A stretch of DNA of 64,000 nt from Nocardioides sp. Root140 (GTDB lineage: Bacteria; Actinomycetota; Actinomycetes; Propionibacteriales; Nocardioidaceae), in assembly GCF_001426745.1 (NCBI RefSeq), contig NZ_LMFI01000001.1, forward strand, positions 472,000 through 535,999. The letters are read 5' to 3'. A program made the position numbers and the translations under genes. Position 1 is the stretch's first letter. Each line of letters opens with the position of its first letter. Below the pieces are notes generated by a model, which was not told the DNA's origin, searched no databases, and saw only the letters and a list, made by a program, of their open reading frames with translations. Positions 45,365 to 55,732 of the stretch are shown piece by piece.

Positions 45365-45699
45365 TCCCGCGAGCGGTCACCCCACCCGGGGTGGCCGCTC
45401 GTAGGCGTATTTGCCCGCATCGACCGTTGGGGTCATGCTGGTTCCAGCACAACTCAATACGTTGAACCACATCACCAGGAGCGACCCGCACCACGTCCGG
45501 CCCGGTCCTCGGTAGTGGCCTTCAGGATCTCGACCCGCTCGATCACCGAGCGAGAGATCTGCGGGCCTCGATCGAAGACCGGCCCCGTCTCACTCGAGAC
45601 AGGCGGGAAGCACTTCGATGCCCCGCCAACGCGAGTGCCCCCGGGCTCAGCAGAGGCGGACGCGCGGATCGCTCCGCGAACAGAATAGGGATTGAACCC
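45365..45699 (+). other. 335-bp rpsO-pnp gap with terminator and structured pnp leader
   Basis: After the stem-loop at 45371-45400 the stretch holds several small hairpins: CTGG-TT-CCAG near 45440, GCTCG-ATCAC-CGAGC near 45535, GTCTC-ACTC-GAGAC near 45588, and CGCGGA-TCGC-TCCGCG at about 45661-45678. No gene is seen. The 5' leader of pnp is the site of autoregulation in other bacteria, so a control RNA is possible. Confidence 0.6.
45371..45400 (+). terminator. Stem-loop after rpsO
   Basis: GAGCGGTCACCCC, loop ACCC, GGGGTGGCCGCTC: 13-bp stem with one wobble, 7 bp after the rpsO stop. It lacks a strong T-tract and may attenuate rather than fully stop transcription into pnp. Confidence 0.65.
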
Positions 45700-47964
45700 T
45701 TGTCAGAAATCAACGCGGACGGACCCGTCATCTCCGCAGTCGAAACCGTTATCGACAACGGCAAGTTCGGCACCCGCACCGTCAAGTTCGAGACCGGGCT
45801 GCTGGCCCGTCAGGCCGCCGGTTCGGTGACCGCCTACCTCGACGACGACACGATGCTGCTCTCGGCCACCACGGCCGGCAAGCACCCCAAGGACCACTTC
45901 GACTTCTTCCCCTTGACGATCGACGTCGAGGAGCGGATGTACGCCGCGGGCCAGATCCCCGGCTCGTTCTTCCGTAGCGAAGGCCGCCCGGGCGAGGACG
46001 CGATCCTCACCTGCCGCCTGATCGACCGGCCGCTGCGCCCGACCTTCAAGAAGGGCCTGCGCAACGAGGTCCAGGTCGTCATCACCGTGATGGCCCTGAA
46101 CCCCGACGCTCCCTACGACGTGCTGGCGATCAACGCCGCGTCGCTCTCCACCCAGCTCTCCGGCCTGCCGTTCTCCGGCCCGGTCGGTGGCGTCCGCGTG
46201 GCCCTCATCGAGGGTCAGTGGGTTGCCTTCCCGTCGCACAGCCAGCTCGAGACCGCGGTCTTCGACATGGTCGTCGCCGGTCGGGTCACCGACTCCGGTG
46301 ACGTCGCGATCATGATGGTCGAGGCCGAGGCCACCGAGGGCGCATGGGTGCTCATCCAGGGCGGCGTCCAGGCGCCGACCGAAGAGGTCGTGGCTCAGGG
46401 CCTCGACGCGGCGAAGCCGTTCATCAAGCAGCTCTGCGCCGCCCAGGCCGAGCTCGCCAAGGAAGCCGCCAAGCCGGTCCAGGAGTTCCCGATCTTCCTC
46501 GACTACGAGGACGACGCCTACGCGGCCGTCGAGGCCGCTGTGCGCGCCGAGACCGCTGAGGCGCTGACCATCGCGGGCAAGCAGGAGCGCGAGGAGAAGC
46601 TCGACGGGATCAAGGCGTCGCTGCTCGAGAAGCTCGCCGAGAGCTTCGAGGGCCGTGAGAAGGAGATCGGCGCAGCGTTCCGCTCGCTGAACAAGCAGCT
46701 CGTCCGTGAGCGCGTCCTGCGCGACAAGGTGCGCATCGACGGTCGCGGCCTGGCCGACATCCGTCCGCTGCACGCCGAGGTCGGCGTGATCCCGCGGGTC
46801 CACGGTTCGGCGCTGTTCGAGCGCGGCGAGACCCAGATCCTGGGTGTCTCCACACTCAACATGCTGACCCTCGAGCAGAAGCTCGACACGCTCTCCCCGG
46901 AGAAGTCGCGTCGCTACATGCACAAGTACGTCTTCCCGCCGTTCTCCACCGGTGAGACGGGCCGCGTCGGTTCGCCGAAGCGTCGCGAGGTCGGTCACGG
47001 TGCGCTCGCGCGCCGCGCCATCCTCCCCGTGCTGCCGACCCGCGAGGAGTTCCCCTACGCGATCCGCCAGCTCTCCGAGGCCATGGGCTCCAACGGCTCC
47101 ACCTCGATGGGCTCGGTCTGCGCCTCGACGCTGTCGCTGCTGCAGGCAGGTGTCCCGCTCCGGGCCGCCGTCGCCGGTATCGCCATGGGCCTCATCTCCG
47201 ACGAGGTCGACGGCGAGACGCGCTACGTCGCGCTGACCGACATCCTCGGTGCCGAGGACGCCTTCGGCGACATGGACTTCAAGGTCGCCGGCACCAAGGA
47301 GTTCGTGACCGCACTCCAGCTCGACACCAAGCTCGACGGCATCCCCGCCGAGGTCCTGGCCGGTGCGCTGACCCAGGCCCGTGAAGCCCGCCTCGCGATC
47401 CTCGAGGTGATGGCCGAGGCCATCGACGCCCCCGACGAGATGTCGGTGCACGCGCCGCGCATCATCAGCGTGCGCGTCCCCGTCGACAAGATCGGCGAGG
47501 TCATCGGCCCGAAGGGCAAGGTCATCAACCAGATCCAGGACGACACGGGCGCGAACCTGTCGATCGAGGACGACGGCACGGTCTACATCGGTGCGACCAA
47601 CGGTGAAGCGGCCGAGGCCGCCCGCGCCATGGTCAACGCGATCGCCAACCCGACCATGCCCGAGGTCGGCGAGCGCTACCTCGGCACCGTCGTCAAGACG
47701 ACCAACTTCGGCGCGTTCGTCTCGCTGCTCCCGGGCAAGGACGGCCTGCTGCACATCAGCAAGCTCCGTTCGCTGGCCGGTGGCAAGCGCGTCGACGCCG
47801 TCGAGGACGTCGTCTCCGTGGGCCAGAAGGTCCAGGTCCAGATCGCCGAGATCGACGACCGCGGCAAGCTCTCGCTGATCCCCGTCGTCGAGGAGGGCGC
47901 CTCCGACGAGGCCACCTCGTCCGACGAGGATGCCGCTCCGGCCGAGGACGGCAGCGAAGGCTGA
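45700..47964 (+). CDS. pnp: Polyribonucleotide nucleotidyltransferase (PNPase)
   Basis: A 754-residue 3'-5' phosphorolytic exoribonuclease; in actinobacteria also a poly(A)-like tail synthase. Two RNase PH domains flank a helical domain ([39 protein letters not shown]), followed by a KH domain ([15 protein letters not shown]) and an S1 domain ([18 protein letters not shown]). The start is TTG 45700, fixed by conservation of the following SEINADG...[11 protein letters not shown]. Its stop lies 2 bp before the next gene. Confidence 0.96.
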   Translation: MSEINADGPVISAVETVIDNGKFGTRTVKFETGLLARQAAGSVTAYLDDDTMLLSATTAGKHPKDHFDFFPLTIDVEERMYAAGQIPGSFFRSEGRPGEDAILTCRLIDRPLRPTFKKGLRNEVQVVITVMALNPDAPYDVLAINAASLSTQLSGLPFSGPVGGVRVALIEGQWVAFPSHSQLETAVFDMVVAGRVTDSGDVAIMMVEAEATEGAWVLIQGGVQAPTEEVVAQGLDAAKPFIKQLCAAQAELAKEAAKPVQEFPIFLDYEDDAYAAVEAAVRAETAEALTIAGKQEREEKLDGIKASLLEKLAESFEGREKEIGAAFRSLNKQLVRERVLRDKVRIDGRGLADIRPLHAEVGVIPRVHGSALFERGETQILGVSTLNMLTLEQKLDTLSPEKSRRYMHKYVFPPFSTGETGRVGSPKRREVGHGALARRAILPVLPTREEFPYAIRQLSEAMGSNGSTSMGSVCASTLSLLQAGVPLRAAVAGIAMGLISDEVDGETRYVALTDILGAEDAFGDMDFKVAGTKEFVTALQLDTKLDGIPAEVLAGALTQAREARLAILEVMAEAIDAPDEMSVHAPRIISVRVPVDKIGEVIGPKGKVINQIQDDTGANLSIEDDGTVYIGATNGEAAEAARAMVNAIANPTMPEVGERYLGTVVKTTNFGAFVSLLPGKDGLLHISKLRSLAGGKRVDAVEDVVSVGQKVQVQIAEIDDRGKLSLIPVVEEGASDEATSSDEDAAPAEDGSEG

Positions 47965-47966
47965 GT

Positions 47967-49358
47967 GTGACCAGCAGCAACAACCGGGCGACCGGCCAGC
48001 AGGGTTCTGCTGGCCGGTCGTCCGTTCCCCAGAAGGTGGGCTCCACCCGCACCCTGCTGACCGTCAAGGACGACGACGGCCAGGTGGTCTCCCGCGTGCG
48101 CCGAACCGTCCTGCCCGGCGGCCTGCGCGTGGTGACCGAGCAGATGGCCGGTGTCCGCTCGGCCTGCATCGGCGTCTGGGTCGGCGTCGGCTCGCGCGAC
48201 GAGACGCCCACCCTCCACGGCGCCTCGCACTTCCTCGAGCACCTGCTCTTCAAGGGCACCCGCGAGCGTTCCGCGATGGACATCTCCGTGGCGCTCGACG
48301 CGGTCGGCGGCGAGTTCAACGCGTTCACCGCCAAGGAGTACACCTGCTTCCACGCCCGGGTGCTCGACCACGACCTGCCCCTGGCAGTCGACGTGATCGG
48401 CGACATGATCACCAACTCCACGCTGACCTCCGACGACGTCGAGGCCGAGCGCGACGTGATCCTCGACGAGATCGCGATGCACGACGACGACCCCGATGAC
48501 GTCGTCCACAACCTCTTCGCGGCCCAGGCGTACGGCGACACCCGACTCGGCCGGCCCATTGCCGGCACCGAGGCGTCGATCGACGCGTTGACCCGCACCC
48601 AGATCAGCCGCTTCTACAAGAACCACTACCGCGCCGGCAACATGGTGGTGGCGGTCGCGGGCAACCTCGACCACGCCACGGTCGTGCGCCAGGTGCGCAC
48701 CGCCTTCGGCCGCAACGGCTTCCTGGCCGGCAACGACGTGCCGCGGGCTCCGCTGATCAGCCCCTCGGCCCGCAAGCTGCGTGCCGGCACGATCAGCGCC
48801 CACCGGCCCATCGAGCAGGTCAACGTCGTGCTCGGGGTCAACGGCCTCACCCGCAGCGACGAGCGCCGGTTCGCGCTCGGTGTGCTCAACACCGCCCTCG
48901 GCGGCGGCACCTCGTCACGGCTCTTCCAGGAGGTGCGCGAACGACGCGGGCTGGCCTACTCGGTCTTCTCGTTCGCCAGCCACCACGCCGACGCGGGCAT
49001 GGTCGGTGTCTCGGTCGGGTGCCTGCCCGACAAGCTCGACCAGGTGCTCGACGTGGTGCGTGACGAGCTGCGCAAGGTGGCCGCCCACGGCATCACCGCC
49101 GAAGAGCTCGACCGCGGCAAGGGACAGCTCCGTGGCGGGCTGGTGCTCGGCCTCGAGGACTCCGGTTCGCGGATGTCGCGCATCGGCAAGGCCGAGCTCG
49201 TGCACGACGAGCTGCTCAGCATCGACGAGGTGCTGGCCCGCATCGACGCCGTCACTCTCGACGACGTGCGCATCCTGGCGGCCGAGCTCTTCGCCCAGCC
49301 CGAGGTGCTGGCCATCGTCGGGCCGGAGACGGCCGAGGAGCCCGCCCCTACGTCATGA
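47967..49358 (+). CDS. M16-family zinc peptidase (mitochondrial-processing-peptidase-like)
   Basis: A 463-residue pitrilysin-family protease. The inverted zinc motif HFLEH (in GASHFLEHLLFKGT) and the downstream glutamate region DDVEAERDVILDEIAMHDDD are present; the C-terminal inactive half follows. It begins 2 bp after pnp, a conserved pairing in actinobacteria, and is probably co-transcribed with it. The first 45 residues are extra relative to the catalytic domain. Substrate unknown. Its end overlaps the convergent membrane-protein gene by 11 bp. Confidence 0.93.
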   Translation: MTSSNNRATGQQGSAGRSSVPQKVGSTRTLLTVKDDDGQVVSRVRRTVLPGGLRVVTEQMAGVRSACIGVWVGVGSRDETPTLHGASHFLEHLLFKGTRERSAMDISVALDAVGGEFNAFTAKEYTCFHARVLDHDLPLAVDVIGDMITNSTLTSDDVEAERDVILDEIAMHDDDPDDVVHNLFAAQAYGDTRLGRPIAGTEASIDALTRTQISRFYKNHYRAGNMVVAVAGNLDHATVVRQVRTAFGRNGFLAGNDVPRAPLISPSARKLRAGTISAHRPIEQVNVVLGVNGLTRSDERRFALGVLNTALGGGTSSRLFQEVRERRGLAYSVFSFASHHADAGMVGVSVGCLPDKLDQVLDVVRDELRKVAAHGITAEELDRGKGQLRGGLVLGLEDSGSRMSRIGKAELVHDELLSIDEVLARIDAVTLDDVRILAAELFAQPEVLAIVGPETAEEPAPTS

Positions 49359-49881
49359 GGTGGGCGGTTCCGGCGCAGGCGACTGCCCAGAGCACGCTGG
49401 TGAAGGTGTCGATGATGAAGCGCTCCGCGGCCCCGGGTGTTTCGGTGCGCAGCTCGGGGTAGCGGCCGAGCCCCTTGAGGGCGAGCGTGATCGCGATGCC
49501 CTCGAGCCAGCCCGCGACGATCGTGGCGAACACCGCCCCACGCTCGAGGCCGCCGATCCAGGCACCGCCGCGGAGCACCTCGCCGGCCCGCCGCATGGAC
49601 CCCGACTCCCCGGAGTCGCGGCCGTCGATCAGCGCGAAGACGCTCGAGGTCACCACGCTGCCACCGGCGATCGCGAGAAGTCCGGCCAGCACGACACCTG
49701 CCGCGAGGGGTGCGTCGGGCTCGAGCACGGTCGTGTCGCGCACGGCCAGCACCACCGCGGTGAATCCCAGCCCGGCACAGAGTGCGGCGGTGACGAGGTG
49801 CAGGCCCGCGGCGCGCAGTCGCCAGCCGGCGACGGCCAGGCCGGTGCCGACGGCCAGGACGGCAAGGAGGACGGCGCTCAT
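49348..49881 (-). CDS. Membrane protein next to a SatD-like regulator
   Basis: A 177-residue protein with four or five hydrophobic segments (about residues 3-22, 26-46, 58-83, 109-135 and 158-175). I recognise no family. It overlaps the SatD-like gene by one base (TGATG on the minus strand), so it is translated together with it. It may be the membrane partner of that regulator, as in similar SatD/membrane pairs; function unknown. Confidence 0.72.
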   Translation of the reverse strand: MSAVLLAVLAVGTGLAVAGWRLRAAGLHLVTAALCAGLGFTAVVLAVRDTTVLEPDAPLAAGVVLAGLLAIAGGSVVTSSVFALIDGRDSGESGSMRRAGEVLRGGAWIGGLERGAVFATIVAGWLEGIAITLALKGLGRYPELRTETPGAAERFIIDTFTSVLWAVACAGTAHLMT

Positions 49882-50465
49882 CAGTCCTCCTTCATCTCCT
49901 CGAGCAGTTGTCGGACCAGCTGGCGGGCACGGTCTCCCTCGGGCAGCCCGGCCGCCCGCGCCCGCTGGGTCACCGCCGACTGGCTGATGCCGAGCCGCTC
50001 ACCCACGGCCTGGTGGGTGAGCCCCTCGGCGACCAGGTCGGCGACGGCCCAGCCCCGCTCGCTGCGCCGGCCCAGCAGGGCCGCCCACAGCCAGAGGACG
50101 CCTTCCAGCTGACCGGCACGGTAGTCGTCGGCACCGACAGCGCAGATCCGTCCGGGGGAGTTCTTGGCCCGGGTCACCGCGGTGCGGGCATGGAGGTACG
50201 CAGGCCCGCGCCCGGCCCGGGCAGTCTCGGGGAGGGGCTGTTCGATGGTGCCGATGCCCACACCGATGTTCCAGTGCCCCACGCGCAGCAGCTGTTCGAC
50301 GACGGTGGCGACCGCGGCGGGGTCGTCGTACACCGCCTGCATCTCGTCCCCGGCGGTGCGTTCGAAGGGGAGCAGGCCGCCGGAGTGGGCCACGACGGCG
50401 TCCGGCACCAGGTCGTCATGGGTGCGGCTGTCGCGCTGGTCGACGGTGAGCACGAAGACGGTCAT
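49881..50465 (-). CDS. SatD-like protein with C-terminal helix-turn-helix
   Basis: A 194-residue protein. The first 125 residues match the SatD family pattern (FERTAGDEMQAVYDDP, VGIGIG-like GVGIGTIEQPLP, and GPAYLHARTAVTRAK); the rest has a helix-turn-helix, LVAEGLTHQAVGERLGISQS. SatD proteins are poorly known and usually associated with a regulator and a membrane protein; here regulator and SatD part are fused. ATG 50465 has AGGAGG upstream. A promoter with TTGCAT, 17 bp, TAGCCT lies at 50496-50524 on the same strand. Confidence 0.75.
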   Translation of the reverse strand: MTVFVLTVDQRDSRTHDDLVPDAVVAHSGGLLPFERTAGDEMQAVYDDPAAVATVVEQLLRVGHWNIGVGIGTIEQPLPETARAGRGPAYLHARTAVTRAKNSPGRICAVGADDYRAGQLEGVLWLWAALLGRRSERGWAVADLVAEGLTHQAVGERLGISQSAVTQRARAAGLPEGDRARQLVRQLLEEMKED

Positions 50466-50495
50466 CAGCCCTCCTGGAGGTCCTGTCCTGATCAC

Positions 50496-50524
50496 AGGCT
50501 ACTTCAGGAAAAAACCTTATGCAA
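50496..50524 (-). promoter_or_regulatory. Promoter of the SatD-like gene with flanking inverted repeat
   Basis: Minus-strand -35 TTGCAT (50524-50519), 17-bp spacer, -10 TAGCCT (50501-50496). The -35 lies within CCTTATG-CAAAGA-CATATCAGG (50515-50536), an imperfect inverted repeat that could be an operator, perhaps for the encoded HTH protein itself. Confidence 0.55.
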
Positions 50525-50549
50525 AGACATATCAGGATGCTGACTTATG

Positions 50550-51904
<1,355 letters not shown>

Positions 51905-52082
51905 GCCCTGGATCGGGCCCCGGGTCGGCGTCCGAAGGCTGCCGCGACGAGGCGGCCCGATCTGCGATGGGCCGTCTGCACCTTTCTGTCCGGCGCAAAG
52001 TTGCAACAAATTGCAGTCCGTGAGCCCTTTCGGGTTACCTCTCGGTAATGAAAGGGTCTGCGTTGGGGAGGGAGACCCCGAG

Positions 52083-53696
52083 ATGCACGAAAGGTTCACC
52101 CACATGCGAATCACCCCAGCATGGGCAGCGCTCGGTCTGGCCACCCTCGCCACCAGTGTTGCTTTCTCAGCCCCGGCCGGCGCCGAGGCGCCCCAGCCCA
52201 AGAAGGACGAAGCCGTCGCGGCGCTCAACGCCCACCCCGGCGCTGCCCGCGCGGCCGACGGCCAGGCCTTCCAGGTCGGCCGCACCGTCGTCGACGCCGA
52301 CGGCACGACCCACGTCCGCATGCAGCGGACGTACCACGGGCTGCCCGTGGTCGGTGGCGACCTCGTCGTCCACCAGGCCGCCTCCGGTGACCTGGTCGGC
52401 GTGAGCCAGACCCTCCGCACGTCACTCGGGCTCGATGTCACTCCTGTCGTGCCGGCCGCACGCGCCGAAGCACTGTCGTTGACCAGCAAGGCGAGCCGCA
52501 CGATCAGCAAGGTCAAGCAGCAGGGGAACGCGACCCTGCTCGTCGACGCGACCCTGGCCAACCCGCGCCTGGCCTGGCGGGTGATGAGCTCTGGTCTGCA
52601 GGCCGACGGCACGCCCAGCCGCCTCGCGACGTACGTCGACGCGAAGACCGGCAAGGTGCTCCGCACCGAGCAGGAGATCGTCAACGTCGACGGCCACGGC
52701 GACACGCTCTACAGCGGCGACGTGACGATCCCGGTGACCCTGTCGGGGTCGACGTACACCCTCACCGACCCGGTGCACGGCAACTCCAAGACCACCGACA
52801 TGGGCAACAAGGAGGACTCCGTCCTCTGCACCCTGCTCGGCATCGGCTGCACCAACGGCACCGCCATCAACAGTCCCGACAACACGTTCGGCAACGGCAC
52901 CAACTCAGACCGGCAGAGCGCCGCCGCCGACGCGGTCTACGGCGCCGCGAAGACCTGGGACTACTTCAAGAACGTCCACGGCCGCAACGGCATCTTCGGC
53001 AACGGCACGGGTGCCCCGAGCCGGGTCCACTACGGCAACGGCTACGTGAACGCCTTCTGGGACGGCGAGAAGATGACGTACGGCGACGGCGACGGTGTCG
53101 AGTTCGGCCCGCTGGTCGCGCTCGACGTGGCCGGTCACGAGATGTCGCACGGCGTCACCGAGCACACCGCCGGCCTGACCTACTCCGGGGAGTCCGGTGG
53201 CCTCAACGAGGCGACGTCCGACATCTTCGGCACGATGGTGGAGTTCTACGCCGCCAACTCGGCCGACCCGGGTGACTACTTCATCGGTGAGCAGTTCGAC
53301 CTGAAGAACCACGCCGGCTTCCGCCGGATGGACAAGCCGAGCAGTGACGGCGCCTCGCAGGACTGCTGGACCACGGGCACGAAGAACCTCGACGTGCACT
53401 ACTCCTCGGGCGTGGGCAACCACTTCTTCTACCTGCTCGCCGAGGGTTCGGGCGCGAAGACGATCGGCGGCAAGGCGCACAACTCGCCGACCTGCAACGG
53501 GTCCACGATCACCGGCATCGGTCGCGACGCGGCCGCCAAGATCTGGTTCCGTGCGCTCGACGTCTACATGACGTCCGGCACGACGTACGCCCAGGCCCGC
53601 ACGGCCACCCTGAACGCCGCCAAGGACCTCTACGGCCAGGGCAGCGCGCAGTACAACACCGTGGCCGCAGCCTGGAGCGCCGTCTCGGTCGGCTGA
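52083..53696 (+). CDS. Secreted thermolysin-like (M4) metalloprotease
   Basis: A 537-residue exported preproprotein. A signal peptide (AWAALGLATLATSVAFSAPAGAEA) is followed by an FTP/PepSY-type propeptide (VRMQRTYHGLPVVGGDLVVH) and the M4 catalytic domain: zinc motif GHEMSHGVTEHTAGL and GGLNEATSDIFGTMVE with the third ligand Glu; the C-terminal helical domain has the catalytic LDVHYSSGVGNHFFYL. ATG 52083 has GGGAGGGAG upstream; an ATG at 52104 is also possible. It probably degrades external protein. A hairpin set follows. Confidence 0.94.
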   Translation: MHERFTHMRITPAWAALGLATLATSVAFSAPAGAEAPQPKKDEAVAALNAHPGAARAADGQAFQVGRTVVDADGTTHVRMQRTYHGLPVVGGDLVVHQAASGDLVGVSQTLRTSLGLDVTPVVPAARAEALSLTSKASRTISKVKQQGNATLLVDATLANPRLAWRVMSSGLQADGTPSRLATYVDAKTGKVLRTEQEIVNVDGHGDTLYSGDVTIPVTLSGSTYTLTDPVHGNSKTTDMGNKEDSVLCTLLGIGCTNGTAINSPDNTFGNGTNSDRQSAAADAVYGAAKTWDYFKNVHGRNGIFGNGTGAPSRVHYGNGYVNAFWDGEKMTYGDGDGVEFGPLVALDVAGHEMSHGVTEHTAGLTYSGESGGLNEATSDIFGTMVEFYAANSADPGDYFIGEQFDLKNHAGFRRMDKPSSDGASQDCWTTGTKNLDVHYSSGVGNHFFYLLAEGSGAKTIGGKAHNSPTCNGSTITGIGRDAAAKIWFRALDVYMTSGTTYAQARTATLNAAKDLYGQGSAQYNTVAAAWSAVSVG

Positions 53697-53702
53697 GCAC
53701 AC

Positions 53703-53723
53703 GCCCGGGCTCACTCCCCGGGC
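53703..53723. terminator. GC-rich stem-loop after the M4 protease gene
   Basis: GCCCGGG, 7-nt loop, CCCGGGC, 6 bp after the stop codon. It is followed directly by the double-hairpin element. Confidence 0.6.
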
Positions 53724-53725
53724 AG

Positions 53726-53790
53726 AACATGTACTCCCCACGGCGAATCTGACGTGGGGAGTACATGTTTCCCCGGTGCACCGGGGAAAC
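53726..53790. repeat. Double-hairpin repeat element, copy 2
   Basis: First hairpin: AACATGTACTCCCCACG (53726-53742), 10-nt loop, CGTGGGGAGTACATGTT (53753-53769), perfect 17-bp arms. Second: a perfect 24-bp palindrome GTTTCCCCGGTG / CACCGGGGAAAC (53767-53790), sharing three bases with the first. The order and sequence mirror 27741-27820. It lies between convergent genes. Confidence 0.9.
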
Positions 53791-53800
53791 GTGCAAGGCC

Positions 53801-54346
53801 CTAGAGAGCGGTGTGCAGTCGGACCTGCTTGACCGTGACGCTGCCGTCGCCGTGCAGGTCGAGCTCGCGGTGCGCAGTGTCCGGCGCCCAACCGGCACTC
53901 TCGAAGAATGCGCGGTGCGCGTCGTCGGTGGCGTTGACCCAGCTGACCGCACGTTGGAACCGGTCGGCCCGCAGGGTGTCGGCGCAGGCCTGGATCAGGC
54001 GCGAGCCGTGGCCCTTGCCCAGCTCGTCGGGGTCGACCACGAACTCCGCGACCTCGCCGTCGGCGATCGGGTCGCAGTCCGGGTCCCCGGCAGGGGAGAC
54101 GACCGCGAATCCGGTGATCCGGTTGCGTTCGAGCGCGACGAGCACACGGTTGCGGGCATCCTTCGGGCGGCCGAGTGACTCGCGCCAGGCGGCGGCCACC
54201 TCGTCGGGCGTGAACGCGTCGAGCACGTCAGCGGGCAGCACCCCGTCGTACGCCGTCCGCCAGCCGCGGACCTGCACCCCGGCGATGCCGGGGGCGTCGT
54301 CGGCCCAGGCGACACGGACGGACACGTCTGCGGTGGGGGAGCTCAT
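53801..54346 (-). CDS. GNAT-family N-acetyltransferase
   Basis: A 181-residue acetyltransferase. The fold is marked by [19 protein letters not shown] at the N-terminus, [20 protein letters not shown] as the acetyl-CoA loop (Q/RxxGxG/A variant GKGHGS) and [18 protein letters not shown]. Substrate unknown. Its stop is 10 bp from the double hairpin and it points away from paaA. Confidence 0.88.
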   Translation of the reverse strand: MSSPTADVSVRVAWADDAPGIAGVQVRGWRTAYDGVLPADVLDAFTPDEVAAAWRESLGRPKDARNRVLVALERNRITGFAVVSPAGDPDCDPIADGEVAEFVVDPDELGKGHGSRLIQACADTLRADRFQRAVSWVNATDDAHRAFFESAGWAPDTAHRELDLHGDGSVTVKQVRLHTAL

Positions 54347-54425
54347 GGGGTCATCGTGTCAGGAGGGCTCGACCATGCCCCGGCTGGACCCCTGTTACAC
54401 GCGAACACCAGAAATGCGTGCATTT

Positions 54426-54442
54426 GTAACACGCGCTGTTAC
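54426..54442. promoter_or_regulatory. Candidate operator over the paaA promoter
   Basis: GTAACACGCGCTGTTAC: GTAACA and TGTTAC arms with a 5-bp spacer. Its last bases overlap the -10 box TACCGT (54440-54445). A further TGTTAC half-site followed by ACGCG lies at 54393-54403. The layout suits a TetR-type repressor such as PaaR acting by blocking RNA polymerase. Confidence 0.6.
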
Positions 54443-54445
54443 CGT
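54440..54445 (+). promoter_or_regulatory. Leaderless -10 box before paaA
   Basis: TACCGT 7 nt before the GTG at 54453; it supports that start over the in-frame ATGs at 54375 and 54414. Confidence 0.55.
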
Positions 54446-54452
54446 GGGCGAC

Positions 54453-55454
54453 GTGTACGGCAACGACTTCACCACCCCCGAGCAGCAGCCGACCCCGGTC
54501 ATCGCGGACCGTCCTGACGAGCCGGCCTCCTTCCGCGCGCTCCTCGAGACCGACGGCCGGGTGGAGCCCCGCGACGAGATGCCCGAGGGCTACCGCAAGA
54601 CTCTGGTCCGCCAGATCGCCCAGCACGCGCACTCCGAGATCATCGGCATGCAGCCCGAGGGCAACTGGATCAGCCGGGCACCCAGCCTGCGCCGCAAGGC
54701 GATCCTGATGGCGAAGGTGCAGGACGAAGCCGGACACGGGCTCTACCTCTACGCCGCCGCCGAGACGTTGGGCGTCGACCGGGCCGACCTGCTCGACCAG
54801 TTGCACAGTGGGCGGCAGAAGTACTCCTCGATCTTCAACTATCCGACCCTGACCTGGGCAGACGTCGGCGCGATCGGCTGGCTGGTCGACGGGGCGGCCA
54901 TCGTCAACCAGGTGCCGCTGTGCCGCTGCTCCTACGGCCCCTACGCGCGCGCCATGGTGCGGGTCTGCAAGGAGGAGTCCTTCCACCAGCGCCAGGGCTT
55001 CGAGATCCTGCACACCCTCTCCCACGGCAGCGAGGCCCAGAAGGCGATGGCCCAGGACGCCGTCAACCGCACCTGGTGGCCCAGCCTGATGATGTTCGGG
55101 CCTCCCGACGACGATTCCCCCAACTCGGCGCAGTCGATGGCGTGGGGCATCAAGCGCTTCTCGAACGACGACCTGCGCCAGCGGTTCATCGACATGACCG
55201 TGCCGCAGGCCGAGGCGCTCGGGCTGACCCTTCCCGACGACGCGATCCGCTGGAACGAGGAGCGCGGCCACTACGACTTCACGCCGGTCGACTTCACCGA
55301 GCTCTTCGAGGTCATCCGAGGCAACGGCCCGTGCAACGAGCAACGCCTGTCCCACCGGGTCAAGGCCCACGAGGACGGCGCCTGGGTGCGTGAGGCTGCT
55401 GCGGCGTACGCCGACAAGCAGGCCGCGCGCCACGCACAGGAGGGGGCGGCATGA
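54453..55454 (+). CDS. paaA: 1,2-phenylacetyl-CoA epoxidase, catalytic subunit A
   Basis: A 333-residue ferritin-like di-iron monooxygenase subunit that epoxidises the ring of phenylacetyl-CoA. The iron-binding motifs are visible as [13 protein letters not shown] and [12 protein letters not shown]. The GTG start gives MYGNDFT, the typical PaaA N-terminus, and has a leaderless -10 box; longer frames start in the upstream region. It is the first gene of a five-gene operon with 4-bp overlaps. No other paa genes (ligase, isomerase, hydrolase) are in the window. Confidence 0.95.
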   Translation: MYGNDFTTPEQQPTPVIADRPDEPASFRALLETDGRVEPRDEMPEGYRKTLVRQIAQHAHSEIIGMQPEGNWISRAPSLRRKAILMAKVQDEAGHGLYLYAAAETLGVDRADLLDQLHSGRQKYSSIFNYPTLTWADVGAIGWLVDGAAIVNQVPLCRCSYGPYARAMVRVCKEESFHQRQGFEILHTLSHGSEAQKAMAQDAVNRTWWPSLMMFGPPDDDSPNSAQSMAWGIKRFSNDDLRQRFIDMTVPQAEALGLTLPDDAIRWNEERGHYDFTPVDFTELFEVIRGNGPCNEQRLSHRVKAHEDGAWVREAAAAYADKQAARHAQEGAA

Positions 55455-55732
55455 GCCAGGAACCCCTCTGGGAGGTCTTCATCAGGTCCCGCCGCGGCAT
55501 GTCCCACGTGCACGCCGGGTCCCTGCACGCCGCCGATGCCGAGATGGCCCTGCGCAACGCCCGTGACGTCTACACCCGACGTCAGGAAGGCGTGTCAATC
55601 TGGGTGGTCCCGGCCTCGGCGATCGAGGCCAGCAGCCCCGACGAGAAGGACGCGTTCTTCGACCCGGCCGGCGACAAGGTCTACCGCCACCCCACGTTCT
55701 ACGACGTCCCAGAGGGTGTGCAGCACCTATGA
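55451..55732 (+). CDS. paaB: Phenylacetyl-CoA epoxidase subunit B
   Basis: A 93-residue accessory subunit of the epoxidase. It begins [20 protein letters not shown] and ends [19 protein letters not shown], both typical of PaaB. It has no catalytic residues and is thought to hold PaaAC dimers together. ATG and preceding stop overlap (ATGA). Confidence 0.95.
   Translation: MSQEPLWEVFIRSRRGMSHVHAGSLHAADAEMALRNARDVYTRRQEGVSIWVVPASAIEASSPDEKDAFFDPAGDKVYRHPTFYDVPEGVQHL

Noticed and set aside
45703..47754. 683-residue minus-strand open frame opposite pnp
   Set aside because: Composition is the His/Val/Arg/Asp-rich shadow typical of antisense frames in GC-rich genes; pnp is certain.
53811..54452. 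Upstream extension of paaA through the GNAT region
   Set aside because: The extension overlaps the GNAT gene on the other strand; MYGNDFT is the family N-terminus and has its own promoter.
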